Shown: positions 1 through 6,662, counted from the first letter of the stretch. The stretch is DNA of 8,201 bases from Pedobacter sp. UBA1654 (GCA_002320935.1 DCLG01000023.1:22416-30616); one strand, 5' to 3'. Notes: generated by a model not told the origin, from the letters alone. Translations and numbers: made by a program.

Positions 1-422
1 TGGGTAAAGAAGATCAGGAGGTCATAGCACCAGCGATTCAGGCGGCTTTCGATAAGGGGGTGATCTGCTTTGGACCCTATGCTGCTGATGGTTTCTTCGG
101 AAACGGCACCTACAAGCAGTTTGATGCGGTACTGGGCATGTACCACGATCAGGGGCTCATTCCATTTAAGACAATTGCCTTTGGAACCGGGGTAAACTTT
201 ACTGCAGGATTGAAGTTTGTACGCACTTCGCCAGACCATGGCACCGGGTATGACATTGCAGGTAAGAATGTGGCTGACCCTTCTTCTTTTACAGAGGCCT
301 TGTTCGCTGCGGTTCACATTGTAAAAAGCAGACGGGAGCAGCAAGCCTTGTTCGACAACAGATTACGTCCGGGTGGCCGACTTATTGAGACAGCTGCGGA
401 CATTAAAGATGATGGGCACTAG
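1..422 (+). CDS. pdxA: 4-hydroxythreonine-4-phosphate dehydrogenase, C-terminal part (5' end outside the window)
   Basis: PdxA oxidises 4-phosphohydroxy-L-threonine with NAD(P)+. The product decarboxylates and feeds into pyridoxine 5'-phosphate synthesis with PdxJ in the cytoplasm. The reading frame is open from base 3 and gives about 139 residues, roughly the last 40% of a family that is usually about 330-360 residues. The fragment opens with GKEDQEVIAPAI, the stretch that in PdxA follows the NPHAGE-type metal site, so two of the three metal-binding histidines lie upstream of the window. The third is visible in MYHDQGLIPFK (His codon at 144-146). TSPDHGTGYDIAG, a strongly conserved PdxA signature, lies at about 228-263. 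The C-terminal helix carrying SRREQQ is also as expected. The stop is TAG at 420-422. A likely promoter lies in the 75-base gap to the next gene, so the two are probably not strictly co-transcribed. I see no frameshift. The assignment is firm; only the missing start is unknown. Confidence 0.94.
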   Translation, partial: GKEDQEVIAPAIQAAFDKGVICFGPYAADGFFGNGTYKQFDAVLGMYHDQGLIPFKTIAFGTGVNFTAGLKFVRTSPDHGTGYDIAGKNVADPSSFTEALFAAVHIVKSRREQQALFDNRLRPGGRLIETAADIKDDGH

Positions 423-444
423 GATTTTAAATTTCTGCCAATAG

Positions 445-476
445 TTTTATTAATACCAAAATAATTCATACATTTG
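445..476 (+). promoter_or_regulatory. Predicted Bacteroidota-type promoter for the DUF177-rpmF-plsX cluster
   Basis: TACATTTG at 469-476 is an exact match to the Bacteroidota -7 element TAnnTTTG. A TTTT at 445-448, twenty bases upstream, is a weak match to the -33 TTTG element. This places the transcription start at about 479-483 and gives a very short leader of about 15-20 bases before the TTG start at 498. The -7 box and its position before a gene cluster are seen in the sequence; the start point and activity are inferred. Confidence 0.6.
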
Positions 477-497
477 CGGGCTAAAATTTAAGTAAAA

Positions 498-1031
498 TTG
501 AAACCGCTAAAACAATTTTCAATCCCCTTCACAGGCTTAAAAATTGGCAAACATCAGTTTGAATTTGAAATTGATAATAGCTTTTTTGACGCTTTTGAGT
601 ACTCTTTAGTAAAGAAAGGGGACTTAAAGGTTGCGCTTGAAATGGATAAGCAGGAAACCATGCTAATTCTTCAGTTTCATATTTTTGGAACGATTGGATT
701 GGATTGTGACAAATGTTTATCGGATTTTGATGCCCCTTTAGATGTCAAGGAGCGCCAGATTGTAAAGTTTGCGGAGGACGATTTAGAGAGTGATGATCTG
801 GAGATCATTATGCTGAATAGAAATGAAAGCGAAATTGATGTTTCAACAATGATATATGAATTCATCACAGTTTCGGTTCCATATATAAAAATTTGCGAAG
901 AGAACGGTACGGGAGTGCAGTGCGACCAGGAAATGATTGAACGGTTAAACAAGCTTTCGATAAGTAATCAAGCAGAAGAAGAGAAAACAGTTGACGACCC
1001 ACGGTGGGAAGCCTTAAAAAAATTAAAATAA
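498..1031 (+). CDS. DUF177 (YceD-like) family protein, TTG start
   Basis: This is a DUF177/YceD-like protein of 177 residues. Bacterial and plastid members of the family have been linked to 23S rRNA processing or accumulation, but no reaction is established. The sequence shows the family's CxxC pair (C70, C73 in GLDCDKCLSDF), a further pair C133 and C142 that could complete a metal site (inference), an acidic middle section at about 93-115, and the typical ending DDPRWEALKKLK. The start is TTG at 498: an in-frame TAA at 489-491 blocks anything further upstream, and the next in-frame ATG is at about residue 49, inside the conserved domain. MKPLKQFSIPFTGLKIGKHQF from TTG matches the usual N-terminus of Bacteroidota members. 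The stop lies 17 bases before rpmF, the classic neighbour of this family, and plsX and fabH follow. It is almost certainly cytoplasmic, with no signal peptide or membrane segment. Family assignment is confident; the molecular role is not. Confidence 0.9.
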   Translation: MKPLKQFSIPFTGLKIGKHQFEFEIDNSFFDAFEYSLVKKGDLKVALEMDKQETMLILQFHIFGTIGLDCDKCLSDFDAPLDVKERQIVKFAEDDLESDDLEIIMLNRNESEIDVSTMIYEFITVSVPYIKICEENGTGVQCDQEMIERLNKLSISNQAEEEKTVDDPRWEALKKLK

Positions 1032-1048
1032 TAATTAAATAAAAAGCA

Positions 1049-1240
1049 ATGGCACATCCAAAACGCAAGATCTCTAAGAGTAGAAGAGACAAAAGAAGAA
1101 CCCACTATAAAGCAGTAGCGCCTTCTTTAGCTACTTGTCAAACTACTGGTGCGATACATGTACCTCACCATGCATACAACGTTGATGGTAACTTATACTA
1201 CAACGGTAAATTGGTTATTGAAAACACCTCTATAGGGTAA
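1049..1240 (+). CDS. rpmF: Large ribosomal subunit protein bL32, zinc-free type
   Basis: bL32 is a small basic protein of the 50S subunit. The 63 residues begin [19 protein letters not shown], the family hallmark, followed by KAVAPSL and then the position of the zinc ribbon. Canonical bL32 has two CxxC pairs here. This one has only C30, with T33, Y43 and D46 at the other three cysteine positions (my alignment by eye to recalled Bacteroides bL32), so it should not hold a structural zinc ion. The alternative ligands H37, H40 and H41 are present, but the spacing does not look like a known site. The ATG at 1049 sits after an A-rich leader with no Shine-Dalgarno sequence, 17 bases after the DUF177 stop, which suggests co-transcription. 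The next gene starts 99 bases downstream. The identity is certain; the statement about zinc is inferred from the missing cysteines. Confidence 0.97.
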   Translation: MAHPKRKISKSRRDKRRTHYKAVAPSLATCQTTGAIHVPHHAYNVDGNLYYNGKLVIENTSIG

Positions 1241-1275
1241 TTTTCTTAAAAAATAGTTTGTGTTTTAACAGGCTT

Positions 1276-1288
1276 TAAGTTTAACTTA
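1276..1288 (+). repeat. 13-bp palindrome in the rpmF-plsX gap
   Basis: TAAGTT-T-AACTTA is a perfect inverted repeat with 6-base arms and a one-base centre, 51 bases before the plsX start. A shorter palindrome, TGTTTTAACA, lies just upstream at 1261-1270. The 99-base gap between rpmF and plsX otherwise shows no clear terminator and no exact TAnnTTTG box; TAGTTTG at 1254-1260 is one base short. The palindrome could be an operator for a lipid-gene regulator, but AT-rich gaps produce such repeats by chance and it does not resemble the FapR site known from Bacillus. Confidence 0.3.
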
Positions 1289-1339
1289 GACCCTTTTAAT
1301 TGGCGCAATAATGCTGCTTAACACATACTGATTTTTACT

Positions 1340-2278
1340 ATGAAAATAGGTCTCGATATAATGGGTGGAGACTATGCTCCCAAAGCGAATGTTTTGGGAG
1401 CAATAGCTGCCCATGAATTACTGTCCCCGGATGAACAACTTGTTCTGATCGGTGACACAGCGCAGTTCAAGCCCCTAATCGTTGAAGCCGGCTTTGATCC
1501 GGATAAGTTCGAATATGTTCATACCGACGAAGTGATTGGTATGGGTGAACACCCCACCAAGGCTATCTTTCAAAAGCCTAACTCCAGTATAGCCGTTGGC
1601 TATAATCTATTAAAAGAAGGTAAACTCGATTCATTTGCAAGTGCAGGTAACTCTGGTGCTATGCTTGTTGGTGCTGTTTTTAGTGTAAAGACAGTCCCCG
1701 GCATCATTCGTCCTTGTTTGTGTACGCATGTTCCAAAACTTAGCGGCGGCGTTGGGGTAATGCTCGACGTAGGTGCTAATGCGGATTGTAAACCAGACAC
1801 GCTGCTACAATTTGGTGCACTAGGGAGTTTGTATGCCGAACATGTTATGCAAATTAACAATCCTAAAGTTGCTTTGATGAATATCGGCGAGGAAGATGAA
1901 AAAGGAAACATGTTGAGCCTGGCGACTTTCCCGTTAATGAAAGATACCTGTCTGTTCCAGTTTGTTGGAAATGTTGAAGGGCGTGATCTTTTTAATGATA
2001 AAGCAGATGTTATAGTTTGTGATGGATTTACGGGGAATGTTTTGTTAAAGCTTGCTGAATCTTTCTATATCGTTACCTTGAAAAAAGGCATAAAGGACGA
2101 GTTTTTTGACCGTTTCAATTATGAAAACTACGGTGGCAGCCCTGTACTGGGTGTTAATGCGCCCGTAATCATCGGCCATGGAATTTCCAGCCCTCTTGCT
2201 GTAAAAAACATGATCATGCAATCAAGAGATATGATTGCTACCGGCTTGGTAGAGAAAATACAGGCCGCGTTCAAATAA
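1340..2278 (+). CDS. plsX: Phosphate acyltransferase PlsX (acyl-ACP:phosphate acyltransferase)
   Basis: PlsX turns acyl-ACP and inorganic phosphate into acyl-phosphate, the donor that PlsY uses to acylate glycerol-3-phosphate at the start of phospholipid synthesis. It is a peripheral, cytoplasm-facing membrane enzyme. The 312 residues fit the family (about 310-350). Family blocks appear in order: DIMGGDYAP (6-14), the [13 protein letters not shown] loop (101-113), [15 protein letters not shown] (145-159), [10 protein letters not shown] (181-190), [12 protein letters not shown] (226-237) and [14 protein letters not shown] (271-284). There is no signal peptide or membrane helix. The ATG at 1340 gives [11 protein letters not shown] directly, the normal N-terminus. 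fabH follows after only 10 bases, so the pair is surely co-transcribed. The acyl-ACP it uses is made by the pathway that FabH starts, so the gene order follows substrate flow. The assignment is firm. Confidence 0.97.
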   Translation: MKIGLDIMGGDYAPKANVLGAIAAHELLSPDEQLVLIGDTAQFKPLIVEAGFDPDKFEYVHTDEVIGMGEHPTKAIFQKPNSSIAVGYNLLKEGKLDSFASAGNSGAMLVGAVFSVKTVPGIIRPCLCTHVPKLSGGVGVMLDVGANADCKPDTLLQFGALGSLYAEHVMQINNPKVALMNIGEEDEKGNMLSLATFPLMKDTCLFQFVGNVEGRDLFNDKADVIVCDGFTGNVLLKLAESFYIVTLKKGIKDEFFDRFNYENYGGSPVLGVNAPVIIGHGISSPLAVKNMIMQSRDMIATGLVEKIQAAFK

Positions 2279-2288
2279 AAACATAAAA

Positions 2289-3278
2289 ATGAGTAAAATT
2301 CACGCTGCCATTACCGCAGTACATGGTTATGTTCCTGATTATATCTTAACAAACAAGGAACTTGAATCCATCGTTGATACAACCGACGAATGGATTGTAT
2401 CTAGAACGGGTATTAAAGAGCGAAGAATATTAAAAGGTGAAGGGCTTGGTGTTTCCGACATGGCGGTTCATGCTGTTAATGGGTTATTGGAAAAAAGAGG
2501 CATTTCTGCAGAGGAGATTGACCTGATCATCTTCTGCACCACTACTCCGGACCTGCCCTTCCCTGCATCCGCAAATATATTAGGCGCTAAAATTGGCGCG
2601 AAGAACGCCTGGGGTTACGACCTTAATGCCGCTTGCTCCGGATTTATGTACGGACTTTCTACAGGAGCGCAATTTATCGAAGCTGGAAAACATCAGAAAG
2701 TATTGGTTGTTGGAGGTGATAAAATGTCTTCTATCGTGAACTATCAGGATCGTACCACCTGCATCATTTTCGGTGATGGCTGTGGCGCCGTGTTGCTGGA
2801 GCCGAATGAAGAAGGAAACGGTGTTATGGATTCTATCTTGAAAAGTGATGGTAATGGCATGCCATATCTGCACCAAAAAGCAGGTGGTTCGGCAAGACCC
2901 GCATCGCATGAAACGGTAGATGCCAATGAACACGTGGTGTACCAGGAAGGTCAGCAGGTATTCAAGTTCGCGGTGACCAATATGGCCAATGTTGCTAAAG
3001 AGATCATGGATAGAAACAACCTGAGCTCAGATGATGTAACCTGGCTGGTACCACATCAGGCAAATAAACGAATTATTGATGCAACCTCTTCCCGCATGGG
3101 CGTAGGCAGCGAAAAAGTAATGGTAAACATCGACAAATATGGCAACACCACGAACGGTACGATTCCTTTGTGCTTATGGGAATGGGAAAGCCAGCTAAAC
3201 AAAGGTGACACCCTTATTCTTGCGGCTTTTGGCGGTGGTTTTACCTGGGGATCCGTTTACTTAAAGTGGGCATATTAA
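2289..3278 (+). CDS. fabH: 3-oxoacyl-ACP synthase III (KAS III)
   Basis: FabH condenses an acyl-CoA primer with malonyl-ACP, the first step of type II fatty acid synthesis. Primer choice (acetyl-CoA or branched-chain acyl-CoA) decides straight- or branched-chain products; Bacteroidota often make iso-branched acids, but that cannot be read from this sequence. The 329-residue thiolase-fold protein has the full Cys-His-Asn triad: C116 in [10 protein letters not shown]256 in [10 protein letters not shown] and N286 in [11 protein letters not shown]. The N-terminal [16 protein letters not shown] block, which in FabH contacts CoA, is present at 31-46, as is the glycine-rich C-terminal [11 protein letters not shown] (312-322). 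The FabH-type triad separates it from KAS I/II. The start is ATG at 2289, 10 bases after plsX. A 71-base gap follows before accB. The protein is cytoplasmic, intact and confidently assigned. Confidence 0.97.
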   Translation: MSKIHAAITAVHGYVPDYILTNKELESIVDTTDEWIVSRTGIKERRILKGEGLGVSDMAVHAVNGLLEKRGISAEEIDLIIFCTTTPDLPFPASANILGAKIGAKNAWGYDLNAACSGFMYGLSTGAQFIEAGKHQKVLVVGGDKMSSIVNYQDRTTCIIFGDGCGAVLLEPNEEGNGVMDSILKSDGNGMPYLHQKAGGSARPASHETVDANEHVVYQEGQQVFKFAVTNMANVAKEIMDRNNLSSDDVTWLVPHQANKRIIDATSSRMGVGSEKVMVNIDKYGNTTNGTIPLCLWEWESQLNKGDTLILAAFGGGFTWGSVYLKWAY

Positions 3279-3301
3279 TTTAATACAATAATTAATCTTA
3301 A

Positions 3302-3317
3302 CTTAGTTCGTTCTAAG
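3302..3317 (+). repeat. Small hairpin in the fabH-accB gap
   Basis: CTTAG (3302-3306) and CTAAG (3313-3317) can pair around a six-base loop. A run of six Ts follows at about 3324-3329, seven bases after the stem rather than directly against it. It could be a leaky terminator or processing site between fabH and accB, but a 5-bp stem with two G-C pairs is weak. It shares the 9-mer TTAACTTAG with the palindrome upstream of plsX. I treat it as a marginal feature. Confidence 0.25.
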
Positions 3318-3349
3318 ACACAATTTTTTCAAAAAATAACATCTAGAAA

Positions 3350-3826
3350 ATGGATATCAAACAAATTCAGGAACTCATTAAATTTGTTTCTCGTTCTGGC
3401 GTGAATGAAGTTGCTATTGAGCAGGAAAACTTCAAGATTACGATTAAAACCAATCAGACGCCTACTGTAATCACCACGACCGTTCCAGCACCAGCGCCTG
3501 CAGCAGCAGTATTGCCAGCAGCCCCAGCACCGCAGCCGGTGGCAACTACAGTTGAGAATAAAGAAGCAGCAGCAGAGACTTCAAAATACATCACCATTAA
3601 ATCTCCTATGATTGGTACGTTCTACCGTTCAGCAAGCCCTGATAAACCATCTTTCGTAAATGTTGGTGATGAGGTGAGTACAGGAAAAGTGATTTGCATC
3701 ATTGAGGCGATGAAGTTATTTAATGAGATTGAAAGTGAAGTTTCTGGTAGAATTGTTAAAGTATTGGTAGAGAATGCTTCACCAGTAGAATATGACCAAC
3801 CGTTATTTTTAGTAGAACCTATTTAA
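3350..3826 (+). CDS. accB: Biotin carboxyl carrier protein of acetyl-CoA carboxylase
   Basis: AccB carries the biotin that AccC carboxylates and that the AccAD carboxyltransferase uses to make malonyl-CoA from acetyl-CoA. The 158 residues match the family. An N-terminal domain (about 1-36, [20 protein letters not shown]) is followed by a flexible Ala/Pro linker (about 45-66) and a C-terminal biotinyl domain (about 80-158). The biotinylation motif is [11 protein letters not shown], with K122 the lysine that BirA should modify; the usual EAMKMMNEI wording is slightly altered after the lysine. [18 protein letters not shown] (86-103) is the conserved protruding-thumb region of bacterial AccB. ATG at 3350 is the only sensible start. 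accC follows after 37 bases, the standard accBC pairing. No accA or accD lies in the window, so the transferase subunits are encoded elsewhere. Confidence 0.97.
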   Translation: MDIKQIQELIKFVSRSGVNEVAIEQENFKITIKTNQTPTVITTTVPAPAPAAAVLPAAPAPQPVATTVENKEAAAETSKYITIKSPMIGTFYRSASPDKPSFVNVGDEVSTGKVICIIEAMKLFNEIESEVSGRIVKVLVENASPVEYDQPLFLVEPI

Positions 3827-3863
3827 TTTTGCTTAACAGCAATCTTATCATCTTAACCATTCT

Positions 3864-5204
3864 ATGTTTAAAAAAATACTAATTGCCAACAGGGGCGAAA
3901 TCGCTTTGCGTATCATCCGTACCTGTAAAGAAATGGGCATTAAAACCGTTGCTGTTTACTCAACTGCGGACAGAGAAAGCTTACATGTCAGGTTCGCTGA
4001 TGAAGCGGTGTGCATCGGTCCACCTCCAAGTAAAGATTCTTACCTAAGTATTCCTAATATTATTTCTGCGGCTGAACTAACCAATGCGGATGCAATTCAC
4101 CCAGGTTATGGCTTCTTGTCAGAAAACGCGAAGTTCTCTTCTGTTTGCCGTGATTACGGGATTAAATTCATAGGTGCAACACCTGAGCAGATTAACTCCA
4201 TGGGAGATAAATCTTCTGCCAAAGAAACCATGAAAAAAGCAGGTGTACCAACCATTCCAGGTTCTGAAGGACTATTGGAAAGCGTTAAAGAAGGTATAGC
4301 CATTGCAAATGAAATGGGCTACCCCGTTATTTTGAAGGCTACTGCCGGTGGTGGTGGCCGTGGAATGCGTGTGGTATGGAAAGATGAAGAGTTTGAGAAT
4401 GCCTGGGATAGTGCGAGACAAGAGTCAGGTGCAGCCTTCGGCAACGACGGCCTTTATCTGGAGAAATATATTGAAGATCCGCGCCACATTGAGATCCAGA
4501 TCATCGGAGATCAGTATGGTAAGGCATGCCACTTATCAGAAAGAGACTGCTCGATCCAACGTCGCCACCAAAAGCTTGTTGAGGAAGCTCCTTCACCATT
4601 CATGACTCCAGAACTGCGGGAAAGAATGGGCGAAGCGGCGATTAAAGGTGCCGTTGCAGTGGCCTACGAAGGCGCAGGTACCATTGAGTTTCTGGTTGAC
4701 AAACACCGTAACTTTTATTTCATGGAGATGAACACCAGGATTCAGGTGGAGCATCCAGTTACCGAGGAAGTTATTAACTACGACCTGATTAAAGAGCAGA
4801 TTAAAGTAGCTGCAGGTGTTCCAATCAGCGGTAAAAACTATCTGCCGCATATGCACGCTATCGAGTGCAGGATTAACGCTGAAGATCCGTTTAACAACTT
4901 TAGACCATCACCAGGTAAAATCACCAACTTCCACTCACCGGGTGGACATGGAGTTCGTGTCGATACACACGTGTATGCAGGATATCAGATCCCACCGAAC
5001 TATGATTCTATGATTGCTAAACTGATCTGTGTTGCACAAACCAGGGAAGAAGCCATCAGCACCATGGAACGTGCTTTAAGTGAATTCGTGATTGAAGGGG
5101 TGAAAACCACAATACCTTTTCACCTGAAACTGATGAAAGATCCGAACTTTCGTGCAGGTAATTTTACCACCAAGTTCATGGAAACTTTTCAATTTTCTGA
5201 ATAG
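3864..5204 (+). CDS. accC: Biotin carboxylase subunit of acetyl-CoA carboxylase
   Basis: AccC uses ATP and bicarbonate to carboxylate the biotin on AccB, the first half-reaction of malonyl-CoA synthesis. The length of 446 residues is close to E. coli AccC (449), so this is the free-standing subunit, not a fused alpha chain. Domains run in order: N-terminal biotin-carboxylase fold ([16 protein letters not shown]), ATP-grasp with GDKSSAK (K116), [16 protein letters not shown] (K158 and the glycine loop), H208 in the [10 protein letters not shown] segment, [18 protein letters not shown] (227-244), and [16 protein letters not shown] with E288, N290 and R292. The C-terminal domain carries CRINAEDP (R336) and FRPSPGKI. 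All catalytic residues I know of are present. The gene starts at ATG 3864 and ends at 5204, 26 bases before a strong terminator stem, so it is probably the last gene of the lipid cluster. Confidence 0.98.
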   Translation: MFKKILIANRGEIALRIIRTCKEMGIKTVAVYSTADRESLHVRFADEAVCIGPPPSKDSYLSIPNIISAAELTNADAIHPGYGFLSENAKFSSVCRDYGIKFIGATPEQINSMGDKSSAKETMKKAGVPTIPGSEGLLESVKEGIAIANEMGYPVILKATAGGGGRGMRVVWKDEEFENAWDSARQESGAAFGNDGLYLEKYIEDPRHIEIQIIGDQYGKACHLSERDCSIQRRHQKLVEEAPSPFMTPELRERMGEAAIKGAVAVAYEGAGTIEFLVDKHRNFYFMEMNTRIQVEHPVTEEVINYDLIKEQIKVAAGVPISGKNYLPHMHAIECRINAEDPFNNFRPSPGKITNFHSPGGHGVRVDTHVYAGYQIPPNYDSMIAKLICVAQTREEAISTMERALSEFVIEGVKTTIPFHLKLMKDPNFRAGNFTTKFMETFQFSE

Positions 5205-5230
5205 ACAAACTATTGACTATAATTAAACGT

Positions 5231-5273
5231 AAATACCATTCTAAATCTCGATTAGAATGGTATTTTTGTTTTT
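5231..5273 (+). terminator. Rho-independent terminator after accC
   Basis: AAATACCATTCTAA (5231-5244) and its exact reverse complement (5252-5265) form a 14-bp perfect stem around a seven-base loop (ATCTCGA). The T-rich tail TTGTTTTT (5266-5273) follows at once. This is the strongest hairpin I see in the window and marks the end of the accBC transcript. The stem is A/T-rich with only four G-C pairs, normal for this group. The right arm also contains a promoter-like box for tatC. Confidence 0.85.
5261..5268 (+). promoter_or_regulatory. tatC: Possible tatC promoter -7 element inside the terminator
   Basis: TATTTTTG at 5261-5268 fits TAnnTTTG exactly and would start transcription around 5272-5275, about a dozen bases before the tatC ATG. 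No good TTTG is found at the -33 position (about 5237-5241 reads CATT). Any T-rich terminator tail can match TTTTG by chance, so this is only a candidate. Some promoter is needed here, as the terminator should stop read-through. Confidence 0.35.
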
Positions 5274-5285
5274 CAAGTTAGCTAC

Positions 5286-6176
5286 ATGAGTGAGAATAAA
5301 ACGCAAAAACTAATAGATTCTATAAAGGAGAAAGGCAAAACGCTGGAAGCTGAAATGTCTTTCTTTGACCACATTGATGTTTTAAGAAAACACCTTTTAC
5401 GCGTAGTAGCAGTGGTGTTGGTGCTGACCATCGGGGCGTTCTATTTTACAGATTTTATCTTCAATGAGATCATCATGGGCCCCAAAAATCCAGATTTCTG
5501 GACTTATCGCATGATGTGTAGCCTGGTTGAAAATTACCCTTCTATTTTCGGCCCGGAATTTTGTATCACCAAGATAGATGCAAAGATCATCAACACGCAA
5601 ATGGCCGGTCAGTTCACCTTGCAACTGAACTCCTGTGTGATGGTCGGCATTATTCTGGGTATTCCTTACCTGTTGTTTGAAGTCTGGCTATTCGTTAAAC
5701 CTGCACTGCATGAGCATGAACGTAAGTCGGCAAGCGGCTTTGTTATCTTTGCCTCCAGCTTATTCTTTTTAGGTATCATGTTCGGGTATTACCTGATATG
5801 CCCACTTTCAATTAACTTCCTGACCAACTTCACGGTGAGTCCGGACATTGAAAACACGTTTACCATTGATTCCTATTTATCATCTGTAATGACCCTAACT
5901 TTAGGTGCAGGGATAATCTTCCAGCTGCCGGTTATCATTTATATCCTGTCGAAACTGGGTGTGATGACACCAGCTTTCATGCGAGCGAGCAGAAGGTACG
6001 CAACGGTATTAATCCTGATCGTAGCAGCGGTGGTAACGCCTACTGCAGATCCATATACCATGCTGATCGTTGCGGCCCCACTATTCTTACTATACGAGTT
6101 AAGTATTTACATCTCCGCAGCAATAGAGAAAAAGAAGAATAAAGAAATTTTTGGTACCACCACACCGAGTGCCTAA
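5286..6176 (+). CDS. tatC: Sec-independent (twin-arginine) protein translocase subunit TatC
   Basis: TatC is the inner-membrane receptor for twin-arginine signal peptides and exports folded proteins with TatA/TatB. The 296 residues give about six membrane helices (near 36-57, 110-135, 151-173, 198-220, 237-252 and 258-275). The first cytoplasmic loop signature FVKPALHEHERK carries F136 and E145, equal to E. coli F94 and E103, the latter a known signal-peptide contact. Differences from E. coli TatC: an extra charged N-terminus of about 17 residues, about 25 extra residues in the first periplasmic loop with C78 and C93, V32 where E. coli has E15, and Q213 where E. coli has E170. M24 (base 5355) is an alternative start that would give a standard N-terminus; I prefer 5286 because it uses the first ATG after the terminator. 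No tatA or tatB lies in the window. It is separated from rpiB by 45 bases. The identity is firm. Confidence 0.96.
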   Translation: MSENKTQKLIDSIKEKGKTLEAEMSFFDHIDVLRKHLLRVVAVVLVLTIGAFYFTDFIFNEIIMGPKNPDFWTYRMMCSLVENYPSIFGPEFCITKIDAKIINTQMAGQFTLQLNSCVMVGIILGIPYLLFEVWLFVKPALHEHERKSASGFVIFASSLFFLGIMFGYYLICPLSINFLTNFTVSPDIENTFTIDSYLSSVMTLTLGAGIIFQLPVIIYILSKLGVMTPAFMRASRRYATVLILIVAAVVTPTADPYTMLIVAAPLFLLYELSIYISAAIEKKKNKEIFGTTTPSA

Positions 6177-6210
6177 CAAATATTTTACTACCCATCTGTT
6201 TTATTCTAAT

Positions 6211-6218
6211 TAGATTTG
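6211..6218 (+). promoter_or_regulatory. rpiB: TAnnTTTG match touching the rpiB start
   Basis: TAGATTTG is an exact -7 match ending three bases before the rpiB ATG at 6222. If used, the transcript would be leaderless or start inside the codon. There is no TTTG at a fitting -33 distance; the nearest TTTT at 6183-6186 is 24 bases away. It is likely a chance match. Confidence 0.2.
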
Positions 6219-6221
6219 AAG

Positions 6222-6662
6222 ATGTCTTCGACAATTAAAATTGCCATTGGTTCGGATCATGCCGGATTTGAATACAAAGAAATGCTTAAAGGTATGCTTG
6301 CAGACCTGGCCTATGAGGTTCAGGACCTTGGTACGCATTCAGCATCCTCAGTTGACTATCCGGATTTTGCGCACCCTGTTGCAGAAGCGGTGGAAAGCAG
6401 CATTGCTGCCTTTGGAATACTGGTTTGCGGAAGTGCAAATGGAGTGGCCATCACGGCCAATAAACACCAGCAGATTCGTGCAGCCATTTGCTGGGAAATT
6501 GAGATTGCAGCACTTGCCAGGCAGCACAATAATGCCAATGTAATTTGTATTCCGGCCCGCTTTGTTTCTGAGGAACTGGCAAAAGAGATGGTGAAGACTT
6601 TCCTCAACACCGCATTTGAAGGTGGCAGACATGGGGATCGCGTAGAGAAAATTGCATGTTAA
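6222..6662 (+). CDS. rpiB: Ribose-5-phosphate isomerase B
   Basis: RpiB interconverts ribulose 5-phosphate and ribose 5-phosphate in the non-oxidative pentose phosphate pathway in the cytoplasm. From ATG 6222 the protein is 146 residues, typical for RpiB/LacAB-family enzymes. D12-H13 lie in GSDHAG, the catalytic cysteine is C69 in GILVCGSANGVAITANK, H102 lies in RQHNNANVICIPAR, and the phosphate-contacting basic residues fall in the C-terminal GGRHGDRVEKI. The loop after the cysteine reads GSANG where E. coli has GTGIG, a variant I associate with Bacteroidota. An in-frame TTG at 6216 would add two residues (MK), but ATG 6222 gives the normal MSSTIKIAIGSDHAG start. It lies 45 bases after tatC and 71 before the peptidase gene. 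An allose-6-phosphate isomerase role is possible for this fold, but no sugar operon is nearby. Confidence 0.94.
   Translation: MSSTIKIAIGSDHAGFEYKEMLKGMLADLAYEVQDLGTHSASSVDYPDFAHPVAEAVESSIAAFGILVCGSANGVAITANKHQQIRAAICWEIEIAALARQHNNANVICIPARFVSEELAKEMVKTFLNTAFEGGRHGDRVEKIAC

Noticed and set aside
677..952. Minus-strand open frame opposite the DUF177 gene
   Set aside because: It is a shadow of a well-supported + strand gene, with no recognisable motif and no conserved neighbour on the minus strand. The same holds for 865-1092, 1600-1911, 2580-2933, 2744-2926, 4593-4856, 5397-5624, 6040-6234, 6348-6632 and 6356-6610.
1241..1339. Terminator or riboswitch between rpmF and plsX
   Set aside because: No stem followed by a T-run and no conserved RNA structure that I recognise; only short palindromes are seen.
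4348..4605. Plus-strand open frames in other frames inside accC (4348-4605, 4816-5013) and rpiB (6241-6543)
   Set aside because: They lie wholly inside genes with intact catalytic motifs, and their translations look like out-of-frame text rich in Arg and Ser without family features.
5211..5222. TTGACTATAAT-like sequence after accC, resembling both sigma-70 boxes
   Set aside because: The -35-like and -10-like hexamers overlap with no 17-base spacer, and Bacteroidota use TTTG/TAnnTTTG instead. It also lies before a terminator.
6216..6221. TTG 6216 as the rpiB start
   Set aside because: It adds only two residues before an ATG that gives the normal RpiB N-terminus; the TTG also forms the end of a TAnnTTTG match.
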